A stretch of 64,000 bases of DNA from Neorhizobium sp. UBA3556. GTDB lineage: Bacteria > Pseudomonadota > Alphaproteobacteria > Rhizobiales > Rhizobiaceae. Positions 33,674 to 44,326 of this stretch are shown here, in pieces. The position numbers and the translations under genes were made by a program. Position 1 is the first letter of the stretch; each line of letters opens with the position of its first letter. The DNA is taken from assembly GCA_002376235.1 (NCBI GenBank), contig DFNX01000013.1, positions 93,521 through 157,520 of the forward strand. Reading direction: 5' to 3'. The notes below the pieces were generated by a model. It saw only the letters and a program-made list of their open reading frames with translations. It searched no databases and had not been told where the DNA came from.

Positions 33674-33702
33674 CTTGCAGTCGGAAAAACCCGTCCTTAT
33701 AT
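33674..33702 (+). promoter_or_regulatory. Candidate RpoH (sigma32) promoter of dnaK
   Basis: CTTGCAG (33674-33680), a 15-base spacer, then CTTATAT (33696-33702). This fits the alphaproteobacterial heat-shock consensus CTTGAA-N15-CYTATNT with one mismatch in the -35, and lies about 115 bases before the dnaK start. Confidence 0.65.
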
Positions 33703-33818
33703 ACGCCGCATGACGGCAGCACTGGCTGCCAAGGAATAAAGAAGACCATCCCAGTCGAGGAACTGTCAGTGGAATGCCTTTCGGGGTCCCGACAGTTCGC
33801 TTAAAGGAGAGAGAAGAT

Positions 33819-35717
<1,899 letters not shown>

Positions 35718-35758
35718 GGCTCCGTTGACGGAAGCCTCAATATAGTCGACTAAAAGTT

Positions 35759-35779
35759 CCGGCTGCCTTGTGCAGCCGG
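35759..35779 (+). other. Hairpins between dnaK and dnaJ
   Basis: Two stems lie in the 89-base gap: AGGCT-CCGT/ACGG-A-AGCCT right after the dnaK stop (35717-35737), and CCGGCTGC/GCAGCCGG with loop CTTGT (35759-35779). Neither has a T tract, so they may stabilise dnaK mRNA or lower dnaJ expression relative to dnaK. Confidence 0.5.
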
Positions 35780-35806
35780 ACTACGTTTCCGGAGCCGGAT
35801 ACCTGA

Positions 35807-36934
35807 ATGGCCAAAGCAGACTTTTACGAAATCCTGGGCGTTGCCAAATCGGCAGACGAGAAGGAGCTGAAAAGCGCCTTCCGCAAGATGGCCATGAAAT
35901 ACCATCCGGACAAAAATCCCGGTGATGCGGAAGCCGAAAAGAAGTTCAAGGAACTGAACGAGGCCTACGAAACCCTCAAGGACCCGCAGAAGCGCGCAGC
36001 CTATGATCGTTACGGTCATGCAGCCTTCGAGCAGGGCGGCATGGGCGGTGGCGGCGGTTTCGGCGGTGGCGCCGGCGGTTTCTCCGACATTTTCGAAGAC
36101 ATCTTTGGCGAGATGATGGGTGGCGGTCGTGCGCGCCGCTCCTCCGGTGGTCGCGAACGCGGCGCCGATCTTCGCTACAACATGGAAATTTCGCTGGAAG
36201 AAGCATTTTCCGGCAAGACGGCGCAGATCCGGGTTCCGACCTCGATCACCTGCGACGTCTGCACCGGTTCCGGCGCCAAGCCCGGCACCCAGCCCAAAAC
36301 CTGCGGCACCTGTCAGGGTTCCGGTCGCGTTCGTGCGAGCCAGGGCTTCTTCTCGGTTGAGCGCACCTGCCCGACCTGTCACGGCCGCGGCCAGACGATT
36401 ACCGATCCCTGCACCAAGTGCCACGGCCAGGGCCGCGTGACCGAAGAGCGTTCGCTCTCGGTCAACATCCCGGCAGGCATCGAGGATGGCACCCGTATTC
36501 GTCTTCAGGGCGAAGGCGAAGCCGGTGCCCGTGGCGGTCCGGCGGGCGACCTCTACATCTTCCTGTCGGTCACTCCGCATGAATTCTTCCAGCGCGATGG
36601 AGCCGATCTTTATTGTGCCGTACCGATCTCGATGACGACGGCAGCACTCGGCGGCACGTTCGATGTCGGCACGCTCGACGGTTCGAAGTCGCGTGTCTCT
36701 GTTCCGGAAGGCACTCAGGCGGGAAAACAGTTCCGCCTCAAGGGCAAGGGCATGCCGGTTCTGCGCTCGTCGCAGACGGGTGATCTCTATATCCAGATCG
36801 GTATCGAAACGCCGCAGAAACTGACCAAGCGCCAGCGTGAACTGCTGCAGGAATTCGAGGAAATCTCGTCCAAGGAGAATAACCCGGAAACGACCGGCTT
36901 CTTCGCAAGGATGAAGGAATTCTTCGACAACTGA
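35807..36934 (+). CDS. dnaJ: Chaperone protein DnaJ (Hsp40)
   Basis: The 375-residue co-chaperone that stimulates DnaK. J domain (1 to about 70) with the HPD motif in KYHPDKNPGD, a Gly/Phe-rich region (about 76-115), four zinc-binding repeats CDVCTGSG, CGTCQGSG, CPTCHGRG and CTKCHGQG, and a C-terminal peptide-binding domain. All parts of a type I DnaJ are present. A terminator follows. Confidence 0.97.
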   Translation: MAKADFYEILGVAKSADEKELKSAFRKMAMKYHPDKNPGDAEAEKKFKELNEAYETLKDPQKRAAYDRYGHAAFEQGGMGGGGGFGGGAGGFSDIFEDIFGEMMGGGRARRSSGGRERGADLRYNMEISLEEAFSGKTAQIRVPTSITCDVCTGSGAKPGTQPKTCGTCQGSGRVRASQGFFSVERTCPTCHGRGQTITDPCTKCHGQGRVTEERSLSVNIPAGIEDGTRIRLQGEGEAGARGGPAGDLYIFLSVTPHEFFQRDGADLYCAVPISMTTAALGGTFDVGTLDGSKSRVSVPEGTQAGKQFRLKGKGMPVLRSSQTGDLYIQIGIETPQKLTKRQRELLQEFEEISSKENNPETTGFFARMKEFFDN

Positions 36935-36954
36935 TCGAAGCGATAGTGGAATTG

Positions 36955-36983
36955 AAAACGCCGGCTGGAGAGCCGGCGTTTTG
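36955..36983. terminator. Intrinsic terminator after dnaJ
   Basis: AAAACGCCGGCT pairs with AGCCGGCGTTTT around GGAG. The A/T flanks make it work in both directions, serving dnaJ and possibly the convergent M20 peptidase gene. Confidence 0.8.
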
Positions 36984-37018
36984 CGTTTGTGGTAAGAGCT
37001 GCAGGGCTTCGTTTCGGT

Positions 37019-37112
37019 CGTCATGCTCGGGCTCGTCCCGAGTATCTGCTATTGCCCAATTCAATCTCGACGTGGACAGACCCTCGGGGCAAACCCGAGG
37101 GCGAGGATGACG
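37019..37112. repeat. Rhizobial-type palindromic repeat unit
   Basis: The stretch begins CGTCATGCTCGGGCTCGTCCCGAG and ends with CCCTCGGG..., CCCGAGGGCGAGGATGACG, so its ends CGTCAT/ATGACG and the internal CTCGGG/CCCGAG blocks are inverted. Such 'CGTCATnCTCGGGC' palindromes are dispersed in Rhizobium and Agrobacterium genomes. It sits between convergent genes just after a terminator. Confidence 0.6.
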
Positions 37113-37130
37113 AGAGTGGGGTCTTGCTAC

Positions 37131-38522
37131 CTATTTCTCAGCCAGCGCCGCCATGATCCGTGCCCAGGAGCGGATGCCCTTGTGGTAGGATTTCAGGTCG
37201 TATTTCTCGTTCGGCGAATGAATGCGATCGTCCACCAGACCGAAGCCGACCAGCAGCGAATCCATGCCGAGCTGCTTCTGGAAATCGCCAACGATCGGGA
37301 TCGAGCCGCCCATGCCGATGATCACGGCCGGGTTCTTCCATTCCGCTGACAATGCGCCCTTGGCCTTCGTCAGTTCCGGTGAATCATAGGAAAGCTGGAT
37401 CGCAGGCGAGGCGCCGTGTTCATGGAACTCTACCGAGCAGTCGCCCGGGATCTTGGAGCGCACATAAGTGCGGAATGCTTCGCGAATCTTGGCCGGGTTC
37501 TGTTCGCCGACGAGGCGGAAGGAAACTTTTGCCGAGGCCTGAGCCGCGATTACCGTCTTGAAGCCCTCGCCGGTATAGCCGCCGGTAATGCCGTTCACTT
37601 CCGCTGTCGGCCGTGCCCAGGTCAGTTCCAGCACGGAGCGGCCCTTTTCGCCGGACGGGATCGAAAGGCCGACGCCGCCGAGAAAGCTTTCGGAGTTGCG
37701 GCCAAGCGTTTCCCAGCCTTCCTTGATATTGGTCGGCGTCTCTTCCACGCCTTCGTAAAAGCCTTCCAGTGTCACGCGACCGGTCTCGTCATGCAGGCCG
37801 GCGAGAATATCGGTAAGGATATGGATCGGGTTGGCGGCCGCACCGCCGAACAGGCCGGAATGCAGGTCGCGGTCAGCGGCCTTGATGACGATTTCCTCGC
37901 CGACGAGACCGCGCAGAGCAGCAGCGATTGCCGGCGTATCGCCATCCCACATGCTGGTATCGCAGACCAAAGCAAATTCAGCCTTCAGCTCGGCTGCGTT
38001 CGCATCGAGGAAGGGTTTTAGCGACGGCGAACCGGATTCTTCTTCGCCTTCGAAGAGAATGGTGACGCGGATCGGCAGCGAGCCGTTGATTTCCTTATAG
38101 GCGCGGCAGGCTTCGACGAAGGTCATCAGCTGACCCTTGTCGTCGGCCGTGCCGCGGCCGGTCAGCACCTTGCGGCCGGGCGAAAGCTCCTTGATCTTCG
38201 GTTCGAACGGCGAGTCTTCCCAAAGTTCGATCGGATCGACCGGCTGCACGTCATAATGGCCGTAGAACAGCACATGCGGCGCATCGGCGGTGGCGGCGTC
38301 ATGATGCGCGACGACCATAGGATGGCCGGCCGTATCACGCACGGAGGAATCGAAACCTATGCCCTTCAATTCCGCCACCAGCCATTCGGCAGCCTTGCGG
38401 CACTCGGCCTTGTAGGCCGGATCGGTGGAGATGGACTGGATGCGGACGAGCGAAAACAGGCGCTCGATGCTGTCTTGAAGGTTCTGGTCGGCGCGATCGA
38501 GAACGGCGGAAATATCGGTCAT
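37131..38522 (-). CDS. M20 family metallopeptidase (dipeptidase)
   Basis: A 463-residue di-zinc peptidase. Zinc-binding and catalytic regions are visible: YGHYDVQPVD (His and Asp), GRGTADDKGQL (bridging Asp), EGEEESGS (Glu pair), DTSMWDGDTPA and the C-terminal HEHGASPA. A lid/dimerisation domain occupies about 190-350. It probably hydrolyses dipeptides or N-acyl amino acids; the specificity is unknown. MTDISAVLDR is chosen over an ATG ten codons upstream. Convergent with dnaJ. Confidence 0.9.
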   Translation of the reverse strand: MTDISAVLDRADQNLQDSIERLFSLVRIQSISTDPAYKAECRKAAEWLVAELKGIGFDSSVRDTAGHPMVVAHHDAATADAPHVLFYGHYDVQPVDPIELWEDSPFEPKIKELSPGRKVLTGRGTADDKGQLMTFVEACRAYKEINGSLPIRVTILFEGEEESGSPSLKPFLDANAAELKAEFALVCDTSMWDGDTPAIAAALRGLVGEEIVIKAADRDLHSGLFGGAAANPIHILTDILAGLHDETGRVTLEGFYEGVEETPTNIKEGWETLGRNSESFLGGVGLSIPSGEKGRSVLELTWARPTAEVNGITGGYTGEGFKTVIAAQASAKVSFRLVGEQNPAKIREAFRTYVRSKIPGDCSVEFHEHGASPAIQLSYDSPELTKAKGALSAEWKNPAVIIGMGGSIPIVGDFQKQLGMDSLLVGFGLVDDRIHSPNEKYDLKSYHKGIRSWARIMAALAEK

Positions 38523-38751
38523 GGAAACACCTTGTCTTTTGAGCGGCGGCACACGGGAGGCGCGGCCAGCTTGCCCTCAAACTGTTAGCAAGCAAGGGGA
38601 GGGCGGCACAATGGCAAATGCCGCCGCTTCGGCGCCGAATATCTCGGCAATGCAACTTTGGTCGAAGGAGTGCAACTCTGGACTGTGGTTAAAGTGGAGG
38701 TATATGCTCCGAATTCGGACAATGTTTCGTCCGGCCTTGGGAGGGGCTTCA

Positions 38752-40419
38752 ATGTGGAATCAAGTCTATGACCCCACGGGCAGCGCTGTTCTGTCCACCA
38801 TACTCGCCGCAATTCCCGTTCTCATTCTTCTCGGCCTGATCGCCACCAATGTGGTCAAGGCGCATGTCGCAGCCATTATCGCGCTGATCGTCGCCAACCT
38901 CATTGCCATCTTCATTTTCACCATGCCGGTCGGCATGTCGTTGAGTGCGACCTTGCTGGGAGCCGTCACCGGTTTCTTCCCGATCGGCTGGATCGTCCTG
39001 AACGTCATCTTCCTCTACCGACTGACGGTCGAAAAAGGCCAGTTCGAAAAACTGCAGCAGACGATCGGCAGCGTCACCGACGACCGCCGTATCCAACTTC
39101 TCCTGATCGCCTTTGCCTTCGGAGCTTTCTTCGAAGGCGCTTCCGGCTTCGGCACGCCGGTCGCGGTGACCGGTGCCATTCTGATCGGCCTAGGATTTTC
39201 GCCGCTCGCCGCCTCCGGCCTGTCGCTGATCGCCAACACGGCGCCGGTCGCCTATGGTGCGCTTGGCACGCCGATCCAGGGATTGTCGCAAGTCACCGGT
39301 ATCGATCCCTATCTGCTCGGCGCCATGGTCGGTCGGCAGTTGCCGTTCTTCTCGGTTCTCGTGCCCTTCTGGCTTATCTGGGTCTTTGCCGGTCGCAAGG
39401 GCATGATGCAGATCTGGCCGGCCATTCTTGTGACCGGTGCGTCCTTCGCGCTCGCGCAGTTCTTCATCTCCAACTATATCAATCCATGGATCGTCGATAT
39501 CGGCGCCTCGCTCCTGTCCATGGCCTGCCTGATCGGCTTCCTGCAGGTCTGGCAGCCCAAGGAGGTCTGGACCTCGCCGAAACTGCGCGGCCACGATATT
39601 TCCGATGATGGCACGCTGCGGGAGGCAAAACCGGTTGTGCGCCCCTCGCGGCAGGAAATCCGGGCGGCGCTCACGCCCTGGATCATCGTCTGCGTCGTTC
39701 TGCTCCTCTGGGGAACGGGCTTCTTCAAGTCGGCAGTCAATTCCTGGGCAACCTGGAATTACCCGGTTCCCGGTCTCGACAAGATGATTGCCAAGATGCC
39801 GCCGGTCGCACCGGGACCGACGCCGGAGGCGGCAACCTTCTCCTTCACTTGGCTGTCCTACACCGGCACCGGCATGTTTATCGCCGCCGTGCTCTCCGGT
39901 TTTGCCATGGGCTTCACGCCGCTCGGAATGCTGAAGACCTATGCCAAGACGATAAGGCTCTGCGCCTATTCGCTGATCACCATCTCGGCCATGCTGGCGC
40001 TCGGTACGCTGACGCGGCTATCGGGGATCGACTCGACGCTTGGCCTCGCCTTTGCTGCAACCGGTGTGCTCTACCCGTTCTTCGGCACGTTGCTCGGCTG
40101 GCTGGGTGTTGCGTTGACCGGATCGGACACGGCCTCCAACATCCTCTTCGGCAATCTGCAGAAGGTGACCTCGGAGCAACTGGGCCTGTCGCCCATCCTG
40201 ATGGGTGCTGCAAACTCCTCGGGTGGCGTCATGGGCAAGATGATCGACGCGCAGTCGATCGTGGTTGCCTCCACCGCCACCGGCTGGTTCGGGCATGAAG
40301 GTAGTATCCTGCGTTTCGTCTTCTGGCATTCGATCGCATTGGCGTGCCTGGTGGGGATCCTAGTGACGCTTCAGGCCTATGTCTGGCCGTTCACGGCCAT
40401 GGTCGTGGTTCAGCCGTGA
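38752..40419 (+). CDS. L-lactate permease (LctP/LldP family)
   Basis: A 555-residue inner-membrane lactate (glycolate) symporter with at least 12 hydrophobic segments. FFEGASGFGTPVAVTGAIL is the family signature; NTAPVAYGALGTPIQGL and GSDTASNILFGNLQ are also diagnostic. MWNQVYDPTGS with GGGAGGGG upstream is the start; the upstream open frame is unrelated. A perfect palindrome TCCGAATTCGGA (38708-38719) lies in front and may be an operator. No lactate dehydrogenase gene is adjacent. Confidence 0.92.
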   Translation: MWNQVYDPTGSAVLSTILAAIPVLILLGLIATNVVKAHVAAIIALIVANLIAIFIFTMPVGMSLSATLLGAVTGFFPIGWIVLNVIFLYRLTVEKGQFEKLQQTIGSVTDDRRIQLLLIAFAFGAFFEGASGFGTPVAVTGAILIGLGFSPLAASGLSLIANTAPVAYGALGTPIQGLSQVTGIDPYLLGAMVGRQLPFFSVLVPFWLIWVFAGRKGMMQIWPAILVTGASFALAQFFISNYINPWIVDIGASLLSMACLIGFLQVWQPKEVWTSPKLRGHDISDDGTLREAKPVVRPSRQEIRAALTPWIIVCVVLLLWGTGFFKSAVNSWATWNYPVPGLDKMIAKMPPVAPGPTPEAATFSFTWLSYTGTGMFIAAVLSGFAMGFTPLGMLKTYAKTIRLCAYSLITISAMLALGTLTRLSGIDSTLGLAFAATGVLYPFFGTLLGWLGVALTGSDTASNILFGNLQKVTSEQLGLSPILMGAANSSGGVMGKMIDAQSIVVASTATGWFGHEGSILRFVFWHSIALACLVGILVTLQAYVWPFTAMVVVQP

Positions 40420-40431
40420 GAGGAAAACAAA

Positions 40432-40460
40432 GAGGCGCCGCTCGTTTTGGGCGGTGCCTC
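40432..40460 (-). terminator. Terminator of the MarR gene
   Basis: On the minus strand GAGGCACCGC pairs with GCGGCGCCTC (one wobble) and is followed by UUUGUUUUCC. It overlaps the MarR stop codon and lies 13 bases after the lactate permease stop, so it may serve both convergent genes. Confidence 0.65.
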
Positions 40461-40890
40461 AAGCCTTCCGGCTGTTGCCGATGATGAGCCGCATATATTC
40501 CATCATCAACTCCCGCTCGAATGAGCGAAATCCGGAAAAGATTGCGCTATCTGCCTCGGCAGCCGCATCGACGGCACTGATTTCCAGAGACCTGCCGAGT
40601 TCTGTCAACGTGATGATCTGGGCGCGTTTGTCGCTTGGATGCGGCGTGCGCAAAATCAGACCATCGCGCTCCATCCTCGACAACGTATTGGCAAGCGTCG
40701 CCTGCTCAACCTCAAGCTTGTCCAGAAGCTGCTTCTGCGTCAGCCCGTCTTCCTGCCAAAGTTCGAGTAGAACCGGAAATTGACCGGGAGAAAAGCCGAG
40801 CGCCGCCGCCCGCTTCTGCAGCGATCGTGAAAACACCCTGGCGAGCTGACCGGCCAGATAGGTAGCCGACTGCGAGCGATCGAATCCCAT
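40459..40890 (-). CDS. MarR family transcriptional regulator
   Basis: A 143-residue winged-helix regulator: LGFSPGQFPVLLELWQEDGLTQKQLLDKLEVEQATLANTLSRMERDGLI is split by the recognition helix and followed by the wing (RTPHPSDKRAQIITLTELG). Length and order match MarR. I start at MGFDRSQSA, which has GGAGG close upstream and fits the family; a longer form with 23 more codons exists. Target and ligand unknown; the lactate permease faces it but is not divergent. Confidence 0.85.
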   Translation of the reverse strand: MGFDRSQSATYLAGQLARVFSRSLQKRAAALGFSPGQFPVLLELWQEDGLTQKQLLDKLEVEQATLANTLSRMERDGLILRTPHPSDKRAQIITLTELGRSLEISAVDAAAEADSAIFSGFRSFERELMMEYMRLIIGNSRKA

Positions 40891-41036
40891 GGCCTCCGCC
40901 AATTGCTTCTCGGGGAACCAGCTTTGCTGGTAGGCGATAATCGATATCAGGCAATGCATTTATGAGATTGGGGCAGAGCTGCGTAATTGGCAAGATGCAT
41001 GGCTGTAAATCAGCTTCTGATGACCAACGTGGACGC

Positions 41037-41183
41037 AAATAAAAACGCCACGGCTGGGAGGGGACAGCCGCGGCGTTTCCAATAGAAGGACAAAGACCCG
41101 GAGAGGGGAATAGGCCTTTGTCCGGTCTGGTGAGGCGGGGGACGGGCCTTCTGCCAGACTGCGGCGTTATCAATCGCCGGTAA
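41037..41183 (-). ncRNA. Candidate trans-sRNA beside polA with C-rich loops (alpha-r9-like?)
   Basis: The 429-base gap between marR and polA holds four stacked hairpins on the minus strand: CGGCG/CGCCG (41162-41179), GUCUGG/CCAGAC with a CCCCCGCC loop (41125-41159), GGACAAAG/CUUUGUCC with a UUCCCCUCUCC loop (41088-41123), and a 14-bp terminator stem with loop UCCCCUCC (41043-41078) followed by a U-rich tail. An RpoH-type promoter lies just upstream. The predicted RNA is about 145 nt. I recall a rhizobial sRNA family near polA (alpha-r9), but cannot confirm identity. 40891-41036 shows nothing else. Confidence 0.65.
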
Positions 41184-41188
41184 TCCTG

Positions 41189-41217
41189 AAATGAGGGGTG
41201 GATTGCGGCTTTTCAAG
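41189..41217 (-). promoter_or_regulatory. RpoH-type promoter of the polA-proximal sRNA
   Basis: Minus strand: CTTGAAA (41211-41217), a 15-base spacer, CTCATTT (41189-41195). This is close to the sigma32 consensus and identical in spacing to the dnaK candidate. The predicted start is near 41182, right before the first hairpin of the sRNA. Confidence 0.55.
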
Positions 41218-41319
41218 GGAAAGTCGGATTACAATTCGGTAAGGTTGAGCCGGTGCTCGTTAAGCGGGTTACAGCAAGTTTCCATGGACGCGGCGCATGT
41301 GCCACGCTATTTCATGCCC

Positions 41320-44298
41320 ATGAAAAAAGGCGATCATCTCTTCCTAGTCGACGGCTCCGGTTTCATCTTTCGCGCGTTTCACGCGTTGCCGCCGCTGACC
41401 CGTAAAACCGATGGGCTGCCCATCGGTGCTGTCTCCGGCTTCTGCAACATGCTCTGGAAGCTCCTGACAGATGCTCGCGACACGTCGGTTGGCGTAACGC
41501 CTACCCATTTCGCGGTCATCTTCGATTATTCGTCAAAGACTTTCCGCAAGGATCTCTATGACGCCTACAAGGCAAATCGCTCGGCACCTCCGGAAGAGCT
41601 TGTTCCGCAGTTCGGCCTGATCCGCCAGGCGACTCGCGCCTTCAATCTGCCCTGCATCGAGACGGAAGGTTTCGAGGCCGACGACATTATCGCAACCTAT
41701 GCCCGCATGGCCGAAGCCGCCGGCGCAGATGTCACGATCGTCTCGTCCGACAAGGATCTGATGCAGCTCGTGACGCCCATGGTCCACATGTATGACAGCA
41801 TGAAGGACAAACAGATCGGCATTCCCGACGTTGTCGAGAAATGGGGCGTGCCGCCGGAAAAGATGATCGACCTCCAGGCGCTGGTCGGCGATTCGGTCGA
41901 TAACGTTCCGGGCATTCCCGGAATCGGTCCGAAGACCGCAGCCCAGCTTCTGGAAGAGTTTGGCGATCTTGATACGCTGCTGGAGCGCGCCGGCGAGATC
42001 AAGCAGGTCAAGCGCCGCGAAAACATCATTGCCAATGCGGATCTGGCGCGGCTTTCCCGCCAACTGGTGGAACTCAGAACCGATGTGCCGCTGGAGCTCG
42101 ATCTCGACGCACTGTTCCTTGAACCTCAGGACGGCCCGAAGCTCGTTGCATTCCTGAAGGCGATGGAATTCGGCACGCTGACCCGCCGCGTGGCCTCCGC
42201 CTGCGAATGTGATGCCAATGCAATCGAGCCAGCCACGATCGAGGTGGAATGGGGTGCTGACGCCCGCGGCCCGGATCTCGATGCGGGTACGGCAGCTGAT
42301 GGTGCAGAGCCTGCAGCCACGGCAGCCGCCGCCGTAAGCGCGGCAGCACCGTCTGCAGATGGCGATACGCCGACTAGCCTTGCCGACGCACGGATTTCCG
42401 CCTTCGCCAATTCCAAGATCGACACGACGAAATATGTGACGATCCGCGACGCCGCCGTTCTCGACGAATGGATCAGGGCCGCGCGCGAAACAGGTCTCGT
42501 CGGCTTCGACACGGAGACCAATTCGCTCGATCCGATGCAGACGGAGCTGGTCGGTTTCTCGCTCGCCATTGCCGATAATACTGAGAACCCGTCGGGGCTG
42601 AATGTCCGCGCAGCCTATGTGCCGCTCACGCACAAAACCGGCGTCGGCGATCTGCTCGGCGGCGGTATCGCCGAAAACCAGCTGTCCACCCGCGATGCGC
42701 TGGATCGCCTCAAGCCGCTGCTGGAAGACCCGTCGGTGCTCAAGGTCGCGCAGAACCTGAAATTCGACTACCTCGTCATGAAGCGCCACGGCATTACCGT
42801 GAAGGGTTATGACGATACGATGCTGATGTCCTATGTGCTGGACGCCGGCAAGACCACGCATGGCATGGACACCTTGTCGGAACGCTGGCTGAACCATAAG
42901 CCGATCGCCTTCAAAGACGTGGCCGGTTCGGGCAAGAGCGGCGTGACCTTCGATTTCGTCGATATCGACCGTGCAACCGCTTACGCTGCGGAAGATGCCG
43001 ATGTGACGCTGAGGCTCTGGATGGTACTTAAGCCGCAACTGGCGGCAATGGGCCTTACCCGGATCTATGAGCGACTGGAGCGACCTCTGGTCGAGGTTCT
43101 GGCGCGCATGGAAGAGCGCGGCATTTCCATCGACCGGCAGATCCTGTCGCGCCTTTCCGGCGAATTGGCGCAGAAGGCGGCGGCTTTCGAGGACGAGATC
43201 TACGAACTCGCCGGTGAAAAATTCACCATCGGCTCGCCAAAGCAGCTCGGCGATATCCTGTTCGGCAAAATGGGGTTGCCTGGCGGTTCAAAGACCAAGA
43301 CCGGCCAGTGGTCAACCTCGGCGCAGGTCCTCGAAGATCTTGCAGCCGAAGGTGCTGAACTGCCCCGCAAGATCGTCGACTGGCGCCAGCTGACTAAGCT
43401 GAAATCCACCTATACGGATGCGCTGCCCGGTTATGTTCATCCCGAGACGAAGCGGGTCCACACCTCCTATTCGCTGGCCTCGACAACGACCGGCCGCCTG
43501 TCGTCTTCGGAACCGAACCTGCAGAATATTCCGGTCAGAACCGCGGAAGGCCGCAAGATCCGCACTGCTTTCATCGCCTCTCCCGGCCACAAGCTTCTGT
43601 CTGCCGACTACAGCCAGATCGAACTGCGCGTTCTTGCCCATGTGGCCGACATCCCGCAGCTTCGCCAGGCTTTCGCCGACGGGATCGACATCCATGCCAT
43701 GACCGCATCGGAAATGTTCGGCGTTCCGGTGGAAGGCATGCCGAGCGAAATCCGTCGCCGCGCCAAGGCGATCAATTTCGGCATCATCTACGGCATTTCC
43801 GCCTTCGGCCTCGCCAATCAGCTGTCGATCGAGCGGTCGGAAGCGAGCGACTACATCAAGAAGTATTTCGAGCGCTTTCCGGGCATCCGGGACTATATGG
43901 ATTCAACCAAGGCCTTCGCCCGCGAGCATGGTTATGTGGAAACGATCTTCGGTCGCCGCGCCCATTACCCGGAAATCAAGTCGTCCAATCCCTCGATGCG
44001 CGCTTTCAACGAGCGTGCGGCGATCAATGCTCCGATCCAGGGATCGGCAGCCGATATCATCCGCCGGGCCATGGTGAAGATGGAGCCGGTGCTGGCTGAA
44101 GCCGGGCTCGGTGAACGTGTTCGCATGCTATTGCAGGTCCATGACGAACTGATCTTCGAAGTGGAAGACGCAGATGTCGACAAAGCAATGCCCATCATCG
44201 TTTCGACCATGGAACAGGCAGCCATGCCGGCCATCTCGATGAAGGTTCCGCTCAAAGTCGATGCGCGTGCTGCATCAAACTGGGATGAGGCGCACTGA
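41320..44298 (+). CDS. polA: DNA polymerase I
   Basis: A repair and primer-removing polymerase of 992 residues. The N-terminal 5'-3' exonuclease begins HLFLVDGSGFIFRAFHALPP and includes SDKDLMQLV and GIPGIGPKTAAQL. An Ala-rich linker separates it from a 3'-5' exonuclease whose residues look intact (FDTETNSLD, QNLKFDYLVMKRHG, YAAEDADVTLRLW), so proofreading should be active. The polymerase domain has motif A DYSQIELR, the O helix RRAKAINFGIIYG and motif C VHDELIFE. The start is uncertain: ATG codons two and twelve positions upstream are in frame and no strong ribosome-binding site is seen. Confidence 0.97.
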   Translation: MKKGDHLFLVDGSGFIFRAFHALPPLTRKTDGLPIGAVSGFCNMLWKLLTDARDTSVGVTPTHFAVIFDYSSKTFRKDLYDAYKANRSAPPEELVPQFGLIRQATRAFNLPCIETEGFEADDIIATYARMAEAAGADVTIVSSDKDLMQLVTPMVHMYDSMKDKQIGIPDVVEKWGVPPEKMIDLQALVGDSVDNVPGIPGIGPKTAAQLLEEFGDLDTLLERAGEIKQVKRRENIIANADLARLSRQLVELRTDVPLELDLDALFLEPQDGPKLVAFLKAMEFGTLTRRVASACECDANAIEPATIEVEWGADARGPDLDAGTAADGAEPAATAAAAVSAAAPSADGDTPTSLADARISAFANSKIDTTKYVTIRDAAVLDEWIRAARETGLVGFDTETNSLDPMQTELVGFSLAIADNTENPSGLNVRAAYVPLTHKTGVGDLLGGGIAENQLSTRDALDRLKPLLEDPSVLKVAQNLKFDYLVMKRHGITVKGYDDTMLMSYVLDAGKTTHGMDTLSERWLNHKPIAFKDVAGSGKSGVTFDFVDIDRATAYAAEDADVTLRLWMVLKPQLAAMGLTRIYERLERPLVEVLARMEERGISIDRQILSRLSGELAQKAAAFEDEIYELAGEKFTIGSPKQLGDILFGKMGLPGGSKTKTGQWSTSAQVLEDLAAEGAELPRKIVDWRQLTKLKSTYTDALPGYVHPETKRVHTSYSLASTTTGRLSSSEPNLQNIPVRTAEGRKIRTAFIASPGHKLLSADYSQIELRVLAHVADIPQLRQAFADGIDIHAMTASEMFGVPVEGMPSEIRRRAKAINFGIIYGISAFGLANQLSIERSEASDYIKKYFERFPGIRDYMDSTKAFAREHGYVETIFGRRAHYPEIKSSNPSMRAFNERAAINAPIQGSAADIIRRAMVKMEPVLAEAGLGERVRMLLQVHDELIFEVEDADVDKAMPIIVSTMEQAAMPAISMKVPLKVDARAASNWDEAH

Positions 44299-44326
44299 CG
44301 GCGCTTCGCCTTCTTTTGACTGATGA

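Noticed and set aside
36040..36150. GGCGGTGGC-type tandem repeats
   Set aside because: They encode the Gly/Phe-rich region of DnaJ.
41533..43038. A 501-codon minus-strand open frame inside polA
   Set aside because: polA on the plus strand has every expected motif in this interval. The antisense frame has no domain and a shadow-like composition.
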